From Acidisphaera sp. L21 (GTDB lineage Bacteria > Pseudomonadota > Alphaproteobacteria > Acetobacterales > Acetobacteraceae): a stretch of 41,805 nucleotides of DNA. The translations under genes were made by a program, and so were the position numbers. Under the pieces are notes generated by a model that was given only the letters and a program-made list of their open reading frames with translations, was not told where the DNA came from and ran no database searches. Positions within the stretch are counted from its first letter, which is position 1. The number at the start of each line of letters is the position of its first letter. Positions 15,662-25,021 of this stretch are shown here, piece by piece. The stretch is from positions 1 to 41,805 of the forward strand of contig NZ_LMUY01000026.1 of assembly GCF_009765685.1 (NCBI RefSeq). Reading direction: 5' to 3'.

Positions 15662-18600
15662 TGGGCTTCCTTTGGGGACCAGGTCGCATACCAGTCATCC
15701 GCCAACACGATCTCGGCTAGGCGGCGACTGCTCTCGTGCCAGGATATGAGGGTGATCTTCGCCGGGTCCGGCAGCCGACCCTCTCGCCGCAAGTATAGCC
15801 AGCGTCGCAAAGTTGATGCCATCGGTTCGGCGCCACCCGAGAAGTAAAGTGCATGGTCGCCGCACACCTCGCGGAAGATCGGGAGATCCCGCGTGATAAC
15901 GGGCAGGCCGGCACGCGCCCCTTCCACAAGGGGAAGGCCGAAGCCCTCACCCTCCGAGGCGTTCAGCAGGGCGCCGCCAGCGTTATAAAGCGCGGACACC
16001 ATGGCGTCATCGGCATCGCGCAGCCAGTGCAGGCGGTTGTTGAGCTGGGGATGTTTGAGGATACGGTCTTCCAGCGCCTGCATCAGCCAGCCAGTGCGGC
16101 CGACGAAGGTAAGGCCGACATCCAAACCCTCCGCCCACAGCAGATCGAAGGCGGTCAGGATATCGCCATGGCCCTTACGCGGCTCCAGCGTTCCGACCAC
16201 CAACGCAGTGGGGCGTGCAGCGGCGGCCGCGAGGGCTGCGTGAACGGGTAGGGCAGCCATCGGACCGACCTGGCGGAAATCGGCGCCTAAGTGAAACCAC
16301 GCTACTCCCAGCGGCCTAGTACGGGCGGGTTGGGTGCGGTCCAACCAAGCCAATAGGTCGTCGGCAACGGCGCGGGAGATGCATAACAACCCGTCCGCCA
16401 ACTGACTGATCATGGTGAGCCATTTCGGGTACATCACCTGCACGGGAGCGGGGAAGCACGCGGGCATCTGTATCGGAAGCAGATCGTAGATCACCACCGT
16501 CGTGCGTGCACCTGCGGCCCGCATGGCTTGAATGGCATTGGCCAATCCGCTGACGTCGTGGATGTGGAGATCCAGCCCGATGAACACGTCGCCAGGCGCC
16601 GGCAAAGCGAGGATGGCAGGCTCGTCCAGCGACGGCAGGCCGAACAGGCGGCGACCGAATGGGCGAGCGAGCGTGACGGTCTCGCCCAAATGGACTGGCT
16701 CCACCCGGGCCGTCAGGTCCGGCATGCGGCCGAGTTGCCGCGTCATTTCCCGCACCACGCGCTGGATGCCCGTACCGGCATCGAACTCAGCAATGGTGGA
16801 CACGTCCAGCATGAGTCTGCGCGCCGCCGGGCGGCGGAATGTGGCCGCCAAGGCAACTGCGACCTCGGGCAAGGCGGTGGCTTCATCGCCGGCTAGGGCG
16901 GCCAGGCAATTTTCGATCCCGGCACGCGGTGACGTATAGGCGACTTCAAGTGCGGCGTGGATCGCTTCGGGGCTGGCGGTTGGGTCAGCCACGGCGGCCA
17001 GGGCGCGAGCGGCTAGCACACCGTCCAGTGGGAAGCGTGCCGCGGCCTCGATATCTTCACGCAGAGCGGTTGCCGCGAGCCAACCATACTCGTCTAGCAC
17101 CGTGGCCTGCAGCGCGTCGACGACGGTGGCCGAGCCCCGCGCCAGCACCTCTGCAACAGGGTTCGCGCCGGCCAGCACGACACCGGGATAGGAGTCCAAC
17201 AGTTGCAACGTGAGCGCGGCATAGGAACTGTCATCGCCGGCACGGTAGAGCAGCCGGTCGGGAGTTCTGTCCACGAGGCTGGCGGTTGGCCGCCTGGCAA
17301 AGCACGCGCGCAACGCGACGTCGTCTGGTTGGGCGTCGTCGGTCAGCAAGACGACCTCGTACCAACGTGCCAGGCCGGGTAGCAATCGGCGCAGGTCGTC
17401 CTCGGCCCCTTTGACCGGCGAAACTATGCCAAGCAAAGGCTTGCGCGCAAGCCGGGCGGGGGACTTTAGGTTGGAAGCGGCCTCCAATGCGTCCCAGGTG
17501 CGGGATGCGGTGAGTGGCCACGTAAAACGGGCGGCCCGTGCCAATCCATATCTTGCGAGTTCCAGGGCCAGGTTTGGATTCTCGAGCACGGCACGCATTG
17601 CGGCCGCGATGGCTGCCGGGTCCGCTGGGTTGAACAGGGCGGCGGGGTGGTCCATCACCTCCGGCAGGCTGCTCGCGTTGCTGCATAGCGATGGCACACC
17701 GCATGCCATCGCCTCGGCCACCGACAAACCGAAGCCTTCGTGGAAGGACGGGCACACGGCGACTGCGCACCCGCGATACAGGGATGGTAGGTCAGCATCG
17801 GGCACGAATTCGGTGAGTAGCCGAACCTCGGCCTCCGTCAGTCCGCTCTGCGCTATCATCCCCCGCAGCAGAGGCAACTGATGGCTATCGTTCCAGCAGG
17901 TCAGCACCAGCGGGTGGCGGCGTCGCATCGGCTCGGGCAGCGTCGCATAGGCGTTTATCAGCCCGCGCAGGTTCTTGCGTTCCTCTGCCGCGCCAACGCA
18001 CAGAATGTAACCTGGCTTCAGCCGGTAGCGGCCGAGCACGCGCTCCTGCGACGAGTCGCCGGGCGTGGCGGGTCGGAATCCAAGGCCGACACCCGCCTGG
18101 ATGTTTGTCACCGATGCATCCGGCATCTTCAGCTGATCCCGGACCTCGGCGGCGCCGGACTGGCTGATGCACAGCAGCGCGTCGTAGTGCGACATGGCTT
18201 GCAGGCGAGGAAAGTACCAACCCTGCTGCAGCGGGCTGCTGAGGTAGAGGTCTGGTCGCGACAGCGGGATGAGGTCGTAGCAGACGCCAACGGTGGGTGG
18301 CGGCATCATTCCTGCCGGCAGCATGGTCACGGCGTCGTCGCCATAGCCCTCGAAGGTGCTGGCGACCAGTAGCAGATCGGGCTGCAGGCCGGCTAACACT
18401 GCTGCGCGTATATGCTCCGCGGCGCGGCGGCGCGGATGGTCGGCCGTCTTCCACGCGGTCTGCCGGCCCGGTCCATGCCAGACGTGGATGGCACTTGATG
18501 GTAGCAACGGGGCGAAGGCATCACGTAATGCCTCCGTCGCGTCGCTGAAGCCGCCATTCAGCAGCAGGCTTACAGCGTGTTCGCGCGGCTGGGCGGCGAG

Positions 18601-18687
18601 TGCCATGGCCAGCGCGCGGCTGTAGCGTCCGATGCCGCGGTTTCGGCTGTCGCTCTGGGCGCCTTGCAAGTCGATGACGAGGTGCAC
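15658..18687 (-). CDS. Tandem GT4-GT4 glycosyltransferase
   Basis: A 1009-residue protein with two GT-B domains of family GT4. Domain 1 (1-about 415) starts with MHLVIDLQGAQSDSRNRGIG and has FHEGFGLSVAEAMACGVPSL. Domain 2 (about 625-1009) has STIAEFDAGTGIQRVVREM, VGTLEPRKGHGDILTAFDLL and EGEGFGLPLVEGARAGLPVI. Between them (about 415-610) is a region whose LYRAGDDSSYAALTLQLL and YPGVVLAG echo the N-terminal half of another GT4 enzyme, so it may be a degenerate third unit. Two-domain GT4 enzymes such as WbdA polymerise mannans with two linkage types. The start lies 6 bases after the coiled-coil gene's stop and its own stop overlaps the next ATG. The sugar is not predictable. Confidence 0.9.
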   Translation of the reverse strand: MHLVIDLQGAQSDSRNRGIGRYSRALAMALAAQPREHAVSLLLNGGFSDATEALRDAFAPLLPSSAIHVWHGPGRQTAWKTADHPRRRAAEHIRAAVLAGLQPDLLLVASTFEGYGDDAVTMLPAGMMPPPTVGVCYDLIPLSRPDLYLSSPLQQGWYFPRLQAMSHYDALLCISQSGAAEVRDQLKMPDASVTNIQAGVGLGFRPATPGDSSQERVLGRYRLKPGYILCVGAAEERKNLRGLINAYATLPEPMRRRHPLVLTCWNDSHQLPLLRGMIAQSGLTEAEVRLLTEFVPDADLPSLYRGCAVAVCPSFHEGFGLSVAEAMACGVPSLCSNASSLPEVMDHPAALFNPADPAAIAAAMRAVLENPNLALELARYGLARAARFTWPLTASRTWDALEAASNLKSPARLARKPLLGIVSPVKGAEDDLRRLLPGLARWYEVVLLTDDAQPDDVALRACFARRPTASLVDRTPDRLLYRAGDDSSYAALTLQLLDSYPGVVLAGANPVAEVLARGSATVVDALQATVLDEYGWLAATALREDIEAAARFPLDGVLAARALAAVADPTASPEAIHAALEVAYTSPRAGIENCLAALAGDEATALPEVAVALAATFRRPAARRLMLDVSTIAEFDAGTGIQRVVREMTRQLGRMPDLTARVEPVHLGETVTLARPFGRRLFGLPSLDEPAILALPAPGDVFIGLDLHIHDVSGLANAIQAMRAAGARTTVVIYDLLPIQMPACFPAPVQVMYPKWLTMISQLADGLLCISRAVADDLLAWLDRTQPARTRPLGVAWFHLGADFRQVGPMAALPVHAALAAAAARPTALVVGTLEPRKGHGDILTAFDLLWAEGLDVGLTFVGRTGWLMQALEDRILKHPQLNNRLHWLRDADDAMVSALYNAGGALLNASEGEGFGLPLVEGARAGLPVITRDLPIFREVCGDHALYFSGGAEPMASTLRRWLYLRREGRLPDPAKITLISWHESSRRLAEIVLADDWYATWSPKEAQ

Positions 18688-18693
18688 GGCCGG

Positions 18694-19083
18694 TTAGTCC
18701 GCCTGACGACGCAGCCGTTGCAAGATCGCCGCCTCGCGCCTCGGCAACGCCGGTTGAGCCGGGCGGGCTGCGACTTCGTCGTGGCACGCCTCCGGGATAG
18801 CGGGCGGCAGCGGCGACTGGCCTCCACGGACAGCTGTCAGTATGCGGCTGATAACACGCACTGGCCGGCTCAAACGCCACGACCTGCTGGCATAGACCTG
18901 GTTCAGCGCGGCCTGGAGTTGTGCAGACCGGGTGCGCTCCTGCGCCAGGGCAGTCTGCGCGCGTACCACATCCGCTTTGGCGTCGGCGGTGCGGCGCTGC
19001 GCCAATCCTGCTTGGCGCTCCGCACGCGTGAGGTCACGCTCCGCCTGCAGCAGCCGGAAGTCGGTGTTGGCAGGCCAGGTCAC
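18694..19083 (-). CDS. Stand-alone coiled-coil protein of glycan operon
   Basis: A 129-residue protein. The GTG at 19083 overlaps the stop of the preceding 1265-residue gene as GTGA, the same coupling used across this operon; the longer frame to 19188 would lie deep inside the upstream gene. Residues about 10-75 are a heptad-like Ala/Arg/Glu/Leu helix (LLQAERDLTRAERQAGLAQR onward), then YASRSWRLSRPVRVISRIL, the sequence that typically closes coiled coils in polysaccharide-assembly enzymes and looks like a basic amphipathic membrane-docking helix. A Pro-rich then Arg-rich tail follows. No catalytic domain is present. I infer a spacer or scaffold role; it could also be the split-off tail of its neighbour. 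Confidence 0.7.
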   Translation of the reverse strand: MTWPANTDFRLLQAERDLTRAERQAGLAQRRTADAKADVVRAQTALAQERTRSAQLQAALNQVYASRSWRLSRPVRVISRILTAVRGGQSPLPPAIPEACHDEVAARPAQPALPRREAAILQRLRRQAD

Positions 19084-22000
19084 GCTGGTTGCGCCAAGCC
19101 AAGCACTTCGCTCACCCGTGCTAGCGCGATCGCACGGCTGAACCGCGCGGCAGCCACTGCGGCACCGGCGGCGGCGACCGCCTGGCAACGCGCGTCGTCG
19201 TCCAGCAGGGTGGCTAGGTGGGCGGCGATCGCCTCTGCCGTGTCGCCGATCAGAACCTCCGCGCCGTCTTGCAGGTAAATCCCCTCGTTGCCGATGGTGG
19301 TGGTCACGACAGGCAACCCGGCAGCGAGGCTCGCGACGATCTTACCCTTAACGCCAGAGCCGTAGCGTAACGGGTTTACCGATATCCGCGCCTTGGCATA
19401 GAGCGGCTCCAAATCTGCCGCATAGCCAGCCACAATCACGCGGGGTTCCACCAACGCCAGCAGTTCTGGCGGCGGCTGCGACCCCACAATGGTGACTGAT
19501 GCATTCGGATGCGTCCGCCACAACGCGGGCATGATCTCTTGCACCAGCCACAGTGCGGCGTCGATGTTCGGCAGGTGATTGAAGCCGCCGACGAACAGCA
19601 GGGATTCCCGCCCAGCGAAGCCACCCGGGTCGGTGCGGACAGCATCATCCTCGTAGAAAAACAGCGGCAGCACAGTCACGCTCGCAGTAGGCTGCATCGT
19701 GCTAATGGCGCGTGCCTCGTCTTCGCTAAACGACAATATGCGGTCGACCTTGGCGAAGATGGAACGCTCGATCGCTTCCACGCGAATGGCCTCTTCCAGC
19801 GCGACAGGATCGCTGTCCAACTCAAAGCGGCGGCGCTCACGTTGGCTGTGCAGGTCATGCGTCAGATAGAGAATGGGCGCGCCAGTGTGGTGCAGCAACT
19901 CGTCCATCCGGTGACCGGACACATAGGGCCGCGTCGCCCAGACGTAATCCAGGTGGGGCCCGTTTTCCATCAGCCAGTCCGACAAATTCACCGGGCTGTG
20001 CAGCACCTCGACCCCTGCCTGCTGCAGCCGCGCAGTGTAGGGGGCGGGTGATTGGCCATCGTGCGGGAAGTAGATCACCCGGACGCCGAGGCTCGCGATC
20101 AACTCTACGTAGAGCGCCGTGGCAACGGACCCGGCATTGCGATCCGGCTGTGGAACCTGATCTTCCATCATGAGCAGAGTGGGCCTGTTGCCACGCTCCC
20201 GCGTCAGAAAGGGATGGGTCCCTCGCGGCGACTGCTTGCCAAGCGCCGATTGCCACTTGCGACAGAATTTTGCGTGATTGCGCAAGGACTGGGTGTCGCG
20301 TTGTGCCTTGCCGTAACTACTGCCGTCGAGATGCACGACGGCGCTGGCAGGCTGATACATCACCTTCAACCCGCGTTCACGTAAGGTGAATGCGAGGTCG
20401 AACTCCTCATAATAGGCCGGGGCATAGCGCGTGTCGAAGCCACCCGCGGCGCGGAACATCTCGCGCGGCACCAAGAAGGCGGCGCCAATGACGACGTCAA
20501 CTTCCCGCACATAGTTGAACTCAGGCTTCGCAGGATCCTGCCCGGCGCCGAAAGGGCGGCCCCAGCCATCGTCAAGCATGGCGCCGCCGGCTTCCTGTAT
20601 CGTGCCGTCGCGGTTCAGCAGTTTGCATCCGACCATCCCGATGGCCGGATCGGAGTCCGCGAGCCGGATCAGCGGACGAAGCCAGTCTTCTTGCACCACC
20701 GTGTCGTTGTTGAGGAAGATGAGGTGGCGCCCGCGGGCCAAGCGGCAGGCGGTGTTGCAGTTTCCCAGAAAGCCGAGGTTCACCGGATTGACCTGCATAC
20801 GCAGGCCGCTGATCCAGGCGAGCATTGGGGCGATCGGGGCGCTGGGCCGGTCGTCGGCTACGATCACCTCGTAGCGCACATCGCCACTGCGGCGGGCAAG
20901 CGCATACAAGCAGCGCAATGTGTCCAGCACGCGGCCATAGACGGGAATAATGATGCTGACCTCCGGCGTATCGCCAGCCTGGGGCAACGTAAGCGCCGTG
21001 TCGTCTGGTATGGCGTCAGGAAATAGCGGGTGCGGCGCGAGCCCGGCGGCAGCGCCTTCTCGTAGCCAATGCGCTAGCGGATTCGTGGCGGTGTCGCCGC
21101 CAAGGTGGGTGTCGCGATACCAAACCGTGTCGAACAAGGCGTGCGGATCGCGTCCCTGGGCCGCGCCGCTGTAAAGGTAATGCGTGACCGGGTCCAAACT
21201 GCGGGCACCGTTGTCCGAGTTGTCAGCCTGGTAACCGGCGACATCGAAAAACCTCGCCGGGCAGCGCAAATCTCCCGCGGCACGGCGTCCGTAGTGCAGC
21301 AGAGCCTGGCCGGATGCTTCCGGTGCTTGTGCGCAGTAGTACTGGGCGTCGAAGATCGGGTGTGGATCCTCGTTTGCCGCCATACCTCTGGTCAGATAGT
21401 CGGCGAACGGATTGACCTCGCCCAGCGCTGGATGACAAGCCGCGTACCAGCGTGTGTCAAAAAGTGGGTGCGGGTCGTGCCCCATTGCAGCGCCCACCCA
21501 CACGTAGTGAGCGACGGGATCGGTGCCTGGTTGATCGGCCAGATAGCGGGCGGAATACCAAGGGTGGTCCAGCAATGGATGGCCGGCAAGGGTCGCCATG
21601 TCCGCCGCGCGCTGACGCCGCAGGGCCAGCCTGGCCTTCAGCCGGCCGCCCCGCAGCAGGCGCAGCGCAGCGACCGCGCGTATGGCCAGTCCGGCCGCGC
21701 GGGGCTTGCGGCTGGCGAAGTGGCGGATCGCCTGCGCCACTCGCCACGCCATAGTGCCCGTCAACACCGCCAGCGCATCTCGTTCTGCGATGGCGTGGGC
21801 GTGCGCGGAGCGGGCCTCTGCCAGGCCGAGCCGCAGCCGCTGCAACTCGGCACGGGGCCACAGTCCCATAAGGGAGCTCACGCGGCCGCGGGCCTCGTCC
21901 CGTTCGACCTTTAACTGAATTGCTTCGCGTTGCGCCTCGGCCGTCTGCTCGTAGAATTGTGTTTCGAATTGGGCGGTGGCTGCGGCCATGGCGACCGCGT

Positions 22001-22877
22001 GGCTCGTCCGTGCCCGCTCTTCGATGGCGATCCGCTCGGCGGCTTGATCGGTCCGCTCGCGCTCTTGGATCGCGATACGCTCTTCGATTTCCTGCTTCAG
22101 CCACGGGATCGCGCTGGTCATCCCGGTGATGTCCCCGGTCTCGATAAACACGCTATCGGTCATATCGATCAACGGCGCATTGGCGCAGATCGCGATATAA
22201 TAGCGCGGCTGCGACAACCCGCGGCTGACCCCAATTCGGTCGGCGTCCAGCCGCTCGAAGACCAGCGGCGGCCCGTCCGGCTTATCGCTCAACAGCACGG
22301 AGCCCACGATCGCTCGTTGGCCCAATAGCACGTGGTGGGCAAAGTGCCGCGCAATGAGGTCGGCAAACTCTACCCGATTGAGCTCCTTGACGTGGAACGG
22401 GTTCGGCTCCGACCCGGCGCCCGAATAGACGTCCCGCTCGGGGGTGCTGATGATTAGGCGGCCGCCCGGGCGTAACACGCGCCGCGCATCGGCAAAGAAG
22501 GCGTCGTGCTCGGCAAAGTGTTCCAGTGTCTCGAACGATACGACCAGGTCGACGCTTGCGTCGTCCAGCGGCAGGGCGGTTGCGCTGCCGTGGCGATACT
22601 GCAGGTTCTCGGCCGCATGGGAGGCGGTGGCGTGGGAGACCGCGGCCGGGTCGATGTCCACGCCGGTAACGCTTCGCGCCACCTGCGCCAGCATGGCGCT
22701 GCCATAGCCTTCGCCGGAGGAGATATCGAGCACGTCCAAGCCGGTCGCCATGGTCCGCGCCAGGTAGTAGCGGTGAAAGTGCTCGATCTCGGTTTCCAGG
22801 CTATGCCCTGTGGAGAGGCGCTCGCCGGTGTAGGCATGCGTCTCACTTGGGCGCACGGGTCGGAACTGGTCGGTCAT
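19080..22877 (-). CDS. Methyltransferase / coiled-coil / repeat / GT2 / GT4 fusion
   Basis: A 1265-residue protein started at the ATG at 22877, which overlaps the previous stop (ATGA); the frame runs 12 codons further up. Domain order: class I methyltransferase (about 25-240; VLDISSGEGYGSAMLA, VTGVDIDP, FETLEHFAEHDAF, RPGGRLIISTPE); coiled coil (about 258-370, rich in Glu/Arg/Gln/Ala); AWRVAQAIRHF plus a basic helix; five F-D-x-x-W-Y-type repeats (about 433-620); GT2 GT-A domain (about 638-890; VSIIIPVYGR, YEVIVADD, IFLNNDTVVQEDW); GT4 GT-B domain (about 905-1260; LLFVGGFNHLPNIDAALWLV, NPLRYGSGVKGKIVASLA). Methyltransferase plus coiled coil recalls WbdD-type chain terminators; here they are fused to two glycosyltransferases and no kinase is present. 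Substrates are unknown. Confidence 0.9.
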   Translation of the reverse strand: MTDQFRPVRPSETHAYTGERLSTGHSLETEIEHFHRYYLARTMATGLDVLDISSGEGYGSAMLAQVARSVTGVDIDPAAVSHATASHAAENLQYRHGSATALPLDDASVDLVVSFETLEHFAEHDAFFADARRVLRPGGRLIISTPERDVYSGAGSEPNPFHVKELNRVEFADLIARHFAHHVLLGQRAIVGSVLLSDKPDGPPLVFERLDADRIGVSRGLSQPRYYIAICANAPLIDMTDSVFIETGDITGMTSAIPWLKQEIEERIAIQERERTDQAAERIAIEERARTSHAVAMAAATAQFETQFYEQTAEAQREAIQLKVERDEARGRVSSLMGLWPRAELQRLRLGLAEARSAHAHAIAERDALAVLTGTMAWRVAQAIRHFASRKPRAAGLAIRAVAALRLLRGGRLKARLALRRQRAADMATLAGHPLLDHPWYSARYLADQPGTDPVAHYVWVGAAMGHDPHPLFDTRWYAACHPALGEVNPFADYLTRGMAANEDPHPIFDAQYYCAQAPEASGQALLHYGRRAAGDLRCPARFFDVAGYQADNSDNGARSLDPVTHYLYSGAAQGRDPHALFDTVWYRDTHLGGDTATNPLAHWLREGAAAGLAPHPLFPDAIPDDTALTLPQAGDTPEVSIIIPVYGRVLDTLRCLYALARRSGDVRYEVIVADDRPSAPIAPMLAWISGLRMQVNPVNLGFLGNCNTACRLARGRHLIFLNNDTVVQEDWLRPLIRLADSDPAIGMVGCKLLNRDGTIQEAGGAMLDDGWGRPFGAGQDPAKPEFNYVREVDVVIGAAFLVPREMFRAAGGFDTRYAPAYYEEFDLAFTLRERGLKVMYQPASAVVHLDGSSYGKAQRDTQSLRNHAKFCRKWQSALGKQSPRGTHPFLTRERGNRPTLLMMEDQVPQPDRNAGSVATALYVELIASLGVRVIYFPHDGQSPAPYTARLQQAGVEVLHSPVNLSDWLMENGPHLDYVWATRPYVSGHRMDELLHHTGAPILYLTHDLHSQRERRRFELDSDPVALEEAIRVEAIERSIFAKVDRILSFSEDEARAISTMQPTASVTVLPLFFYEDDAVRTDPGGFAGRESLLFVGGFNHLPNIDAALWLVQEIMPALWRTHPNASVTIVGSQPPPELLALVEPRVIVAGYAADLEPLYAKARISVNPLRYGSGVKGKIVASLAAGLPVVTTTIGNEGIYLQDGAEVLIGDTAEAIAAHLATLLDDDARCQAVAAAGAAVAAARFSRAIALARVSEVLGLAQPA

Positions 22878-25021
22878 GCTGCAGTGTCCGTCTGGTCCTG
22901 GGCCGCTAACCACGGTGGGCTGCGTCGGGGCGGGCAGGCCAACACCATTCGCTCACGTGCGTCGAGATTGGGGTTAAGGAAGGGGTCTTGATCAGTCTCG
23001 CCGGGCCAGCGGCGGCGTAGCACGGCGCGCTCGGTCTCGTGCCTGGCCTGTTGCTGCGGCGTGATGTCGCGACCACGGGTTGCCATCTCGTGATGGACCA
23101 GCGTGGCGGCGGGCACCCACAGCACGCGATAACCCGCCTCGCGCACGCGCAAGCACAGGTCGACGTCGCCCCAGCCGACATGCAGCGTCTTGGCTTGCAG
23201 ACCGCCAACCTGGCCGAACACGTCCCGGCGGATGGCGAGGCATGCGCCCGTCACGGCCGATAGATCCCGCTGGGTGGCCACCTGGCCGGCATAGCCGGGA
23301 TCTGCGCCATCGGCCCAAGTCAGCGCGTGCACCGCCTTCCCCTTCGGGCCAAGAAGCACGCCGCCATGCTGCAGGTTGCCATCTGGAAACAGTAGCCGCG
23401 CGCCCACCACGCCGATCTCCGGACGCATCACGTGCCCGACGAGCGCGCGGAGCCAGCCCGGCTCCGTCACCTCTATATCGTTGTTCAACAACAGCAGGAT
23501 GTCGCCGGTCGCCTCGGCAGCGCCCTGATTGTTCAGAGCAGACCAGTTGAACGGCCCTGGAGCCTGCAGCACCCGCACCCGCGGATCGTGCTGGACGCGG
23601 ACCAGGAGCTGCAACGTCTCGCCATCGTCGCTGTCGTTGTCCAGCAGCACGACCTCAATATCGGGATAGTCCGTGCCATGCAGTAGCCCCTCGAGGCAGC
23701 GTTCCAGCAGGTCGGCCCGGTTACGCAGGGGGATAATCGCGGTCACGCGCGGCATCGGGTCTTGCAGGGAGGCCTCTAGCGCTGGCCAAGGCGCCGGGCC
23801 GTGCAGACGCACGCCAAGTGTTAGGGCTGGCTGATGGTCGGCAAGATGCCGGCGCACGACCCCCTCCAGCGCCGGCATCGACGGCACTGCGCGGGCCTCC
23901 GGGAAGCGGGGCGGACGACCGTGTTGTCGACTGCGATGGAACAGCACGGTGGGAATGTGGCGGATAGCGTCGATCGGAGCACCATGGGCCAGGCGCAAGG
24001 CCATCCCATATCGCTCGAAAGGTGCGTCGATGGCGCGGAACGGGTCGGCCAGCGCCGCAGAGCGGTCGAACAGCGCCAATTGCCCAACTGTGTCGCCAGC
24101 GAGCGCGAGGTCCGGGCTCCAGTCCGGCTTGAACCACGGCGTAGAGCGGACGGCGTCGCCGTCAATGCGGTCTTCGTCGGTGTAGATCAGGCGTGGAGCG
24201 GCGCCGTCGGCGAGCAGGATTGCGGCTTCGTAGAAGGCATGCGGGTGTAACTGGTCGCCAGCCTCCAGCCAGCACAGCATCTGTCCCGTGGCATTGGCAG
24301 CGACCTCGTTGGCGTGTGCGGCGGTGCTGGGGCCTGCGGTGTCCAGCAAGGACACGCCGGGCACTCGTTGCACGATCGTCCGCAGGGTGGCCAGCACATG
24401 CGGTGGCAAGCCGGGTGGGCAGGCCAACACGCAATCCCAGTGCGGCCATAGCTGAGCGCTCAAGGACTCGATTGTCTCGACCACTAGGTCTGGACGGACA
24501 GGGGGCACCACTAGGATCGCCGACAAGCGTATGGGACTCAGGCTGGCGGCGTGGCGACCGAGCTTGGCCTGGCTAGATGCCGACAAAGCCGTCATCTCCA
24601 GCCACATCTGATACGCTACGTCGTCGTCCGGGGGCAGGCCATCGGGGAACAGGGCTTCGTCCAGGGCGATGCCGCCCTGCGCCCGGCGCGACTGGCTGAC
24701 CGCCAGTAGTATGGTGGCGCGCGTGGCAGGCGGCGCCAACAAGGCCCTATCTGCCTCGTCCGGGTCGGTGCCATCCACGGCCCAGAACAGGGCTCGGAGA
24801 TAGTCCTCGTCAGGAGGGCCGTCTGGCCCGTGGCGGGATAGGAACTCGGGCTGCGCCACGATGGCTTCGGCGAGGCCGAGCAAGCCGGTTCCAGCACGCC
24901 GGGCAGCGACTAAGGTGTCGAGCCCAGGCAGGTCCGGTAGCCGACCCAGCGCGGTGATAAACAGCCGTACGATTGGGGCGCCCAAGCCTTGGGCTTCGGC
25001 TGCAGAGTGAAAGGGTGTCAT
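22874..25021 (-). CDS. DUF4214 / GT2 / GT2 glycosyltransferase
   Basis: A 715-residue protein. Residues about 15-75 (RLFITALGRLPDLPGLDTLV, then AEAIVAQPEFLSRHG) look like a DUF4214 unit, a domain frequent in exported and surface-assembly proteins. A first GT-A region (about 160-400) carries RLIYTDEDRIDG and WFKPDWSPDLAL. A second, canonical GT2 domain (about 425-680) has VTAIIPLRNRADLLERCLEG, VVLLDNDSDD, LLLLNNDIEVTEPGWL and GWGDVDLCLRVREAGYRVLW. The tandem arrangement resembles rhamnosyl- and galactosyltransferases of O-antigen clusters. The stop overlaps the next ATG. The ATG at 25021 is used; the frame is open about 25 codons further up without similarity. Confidence 0.88.
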   Translation of the reverse strand: MTPFHSAAEAQGLGAPIVRLFITALGRLPDLPGLDTLVAARRAGTGLLGLAEAIVAQPEFLSRHGPDGPPDEDYLRALFWAVDGTDPDEADRALLAPPATRATILLAVSQSRRAQGGIALDEALFPDGLPPDDDVAYQMWLEMTALSASSQAKLGRHAASLSPIRLSAILVVPPVRPDLVVETIESLSAQLWPHWDCVLACPPGLPPHVLATLRTIVQRVPGVSLLDTAGPSTAAHANEVAANATGQMLCWLEAGDQLHPHAFYEAAILLADGAAPRLIYTDEDRIDGDAVRSTPWFKPDWSPDLALAGDTVGQLALFDRSAALADPFRAIDAPFERYGMALRLAHGAPIDAIRHIPTVLFHRSRQHGRPPRFPEARAVPSMPALEGVVRRHLADHQPALTLGVRLHGPAPWPALEASLQDPMPRVTAIIPLRNRADLLERCLEGLLHGTDYPDIEVVLLDNDSDDGETLQLLVRVQHDPRVRVLQAPGPFNWSALNNQGAAEATGDILLLLNNDIEVTEPGWLRALVGHVMRPEIGVVGARLLFPDGNLQHGGVLLGPKGKAVHALTWADGADPGYAGQVATQRDLSAVTGACLAIRRDVFGQVGGLQAKTLHVGWGDVDLCLRVREAGYRVLWVPAATLVHHEMATRGRDITPQQQARHETERAVLRRRWPGETDQDPFLNPNLDARERMVLACPPRRSPPWLAAQDQTDTAA

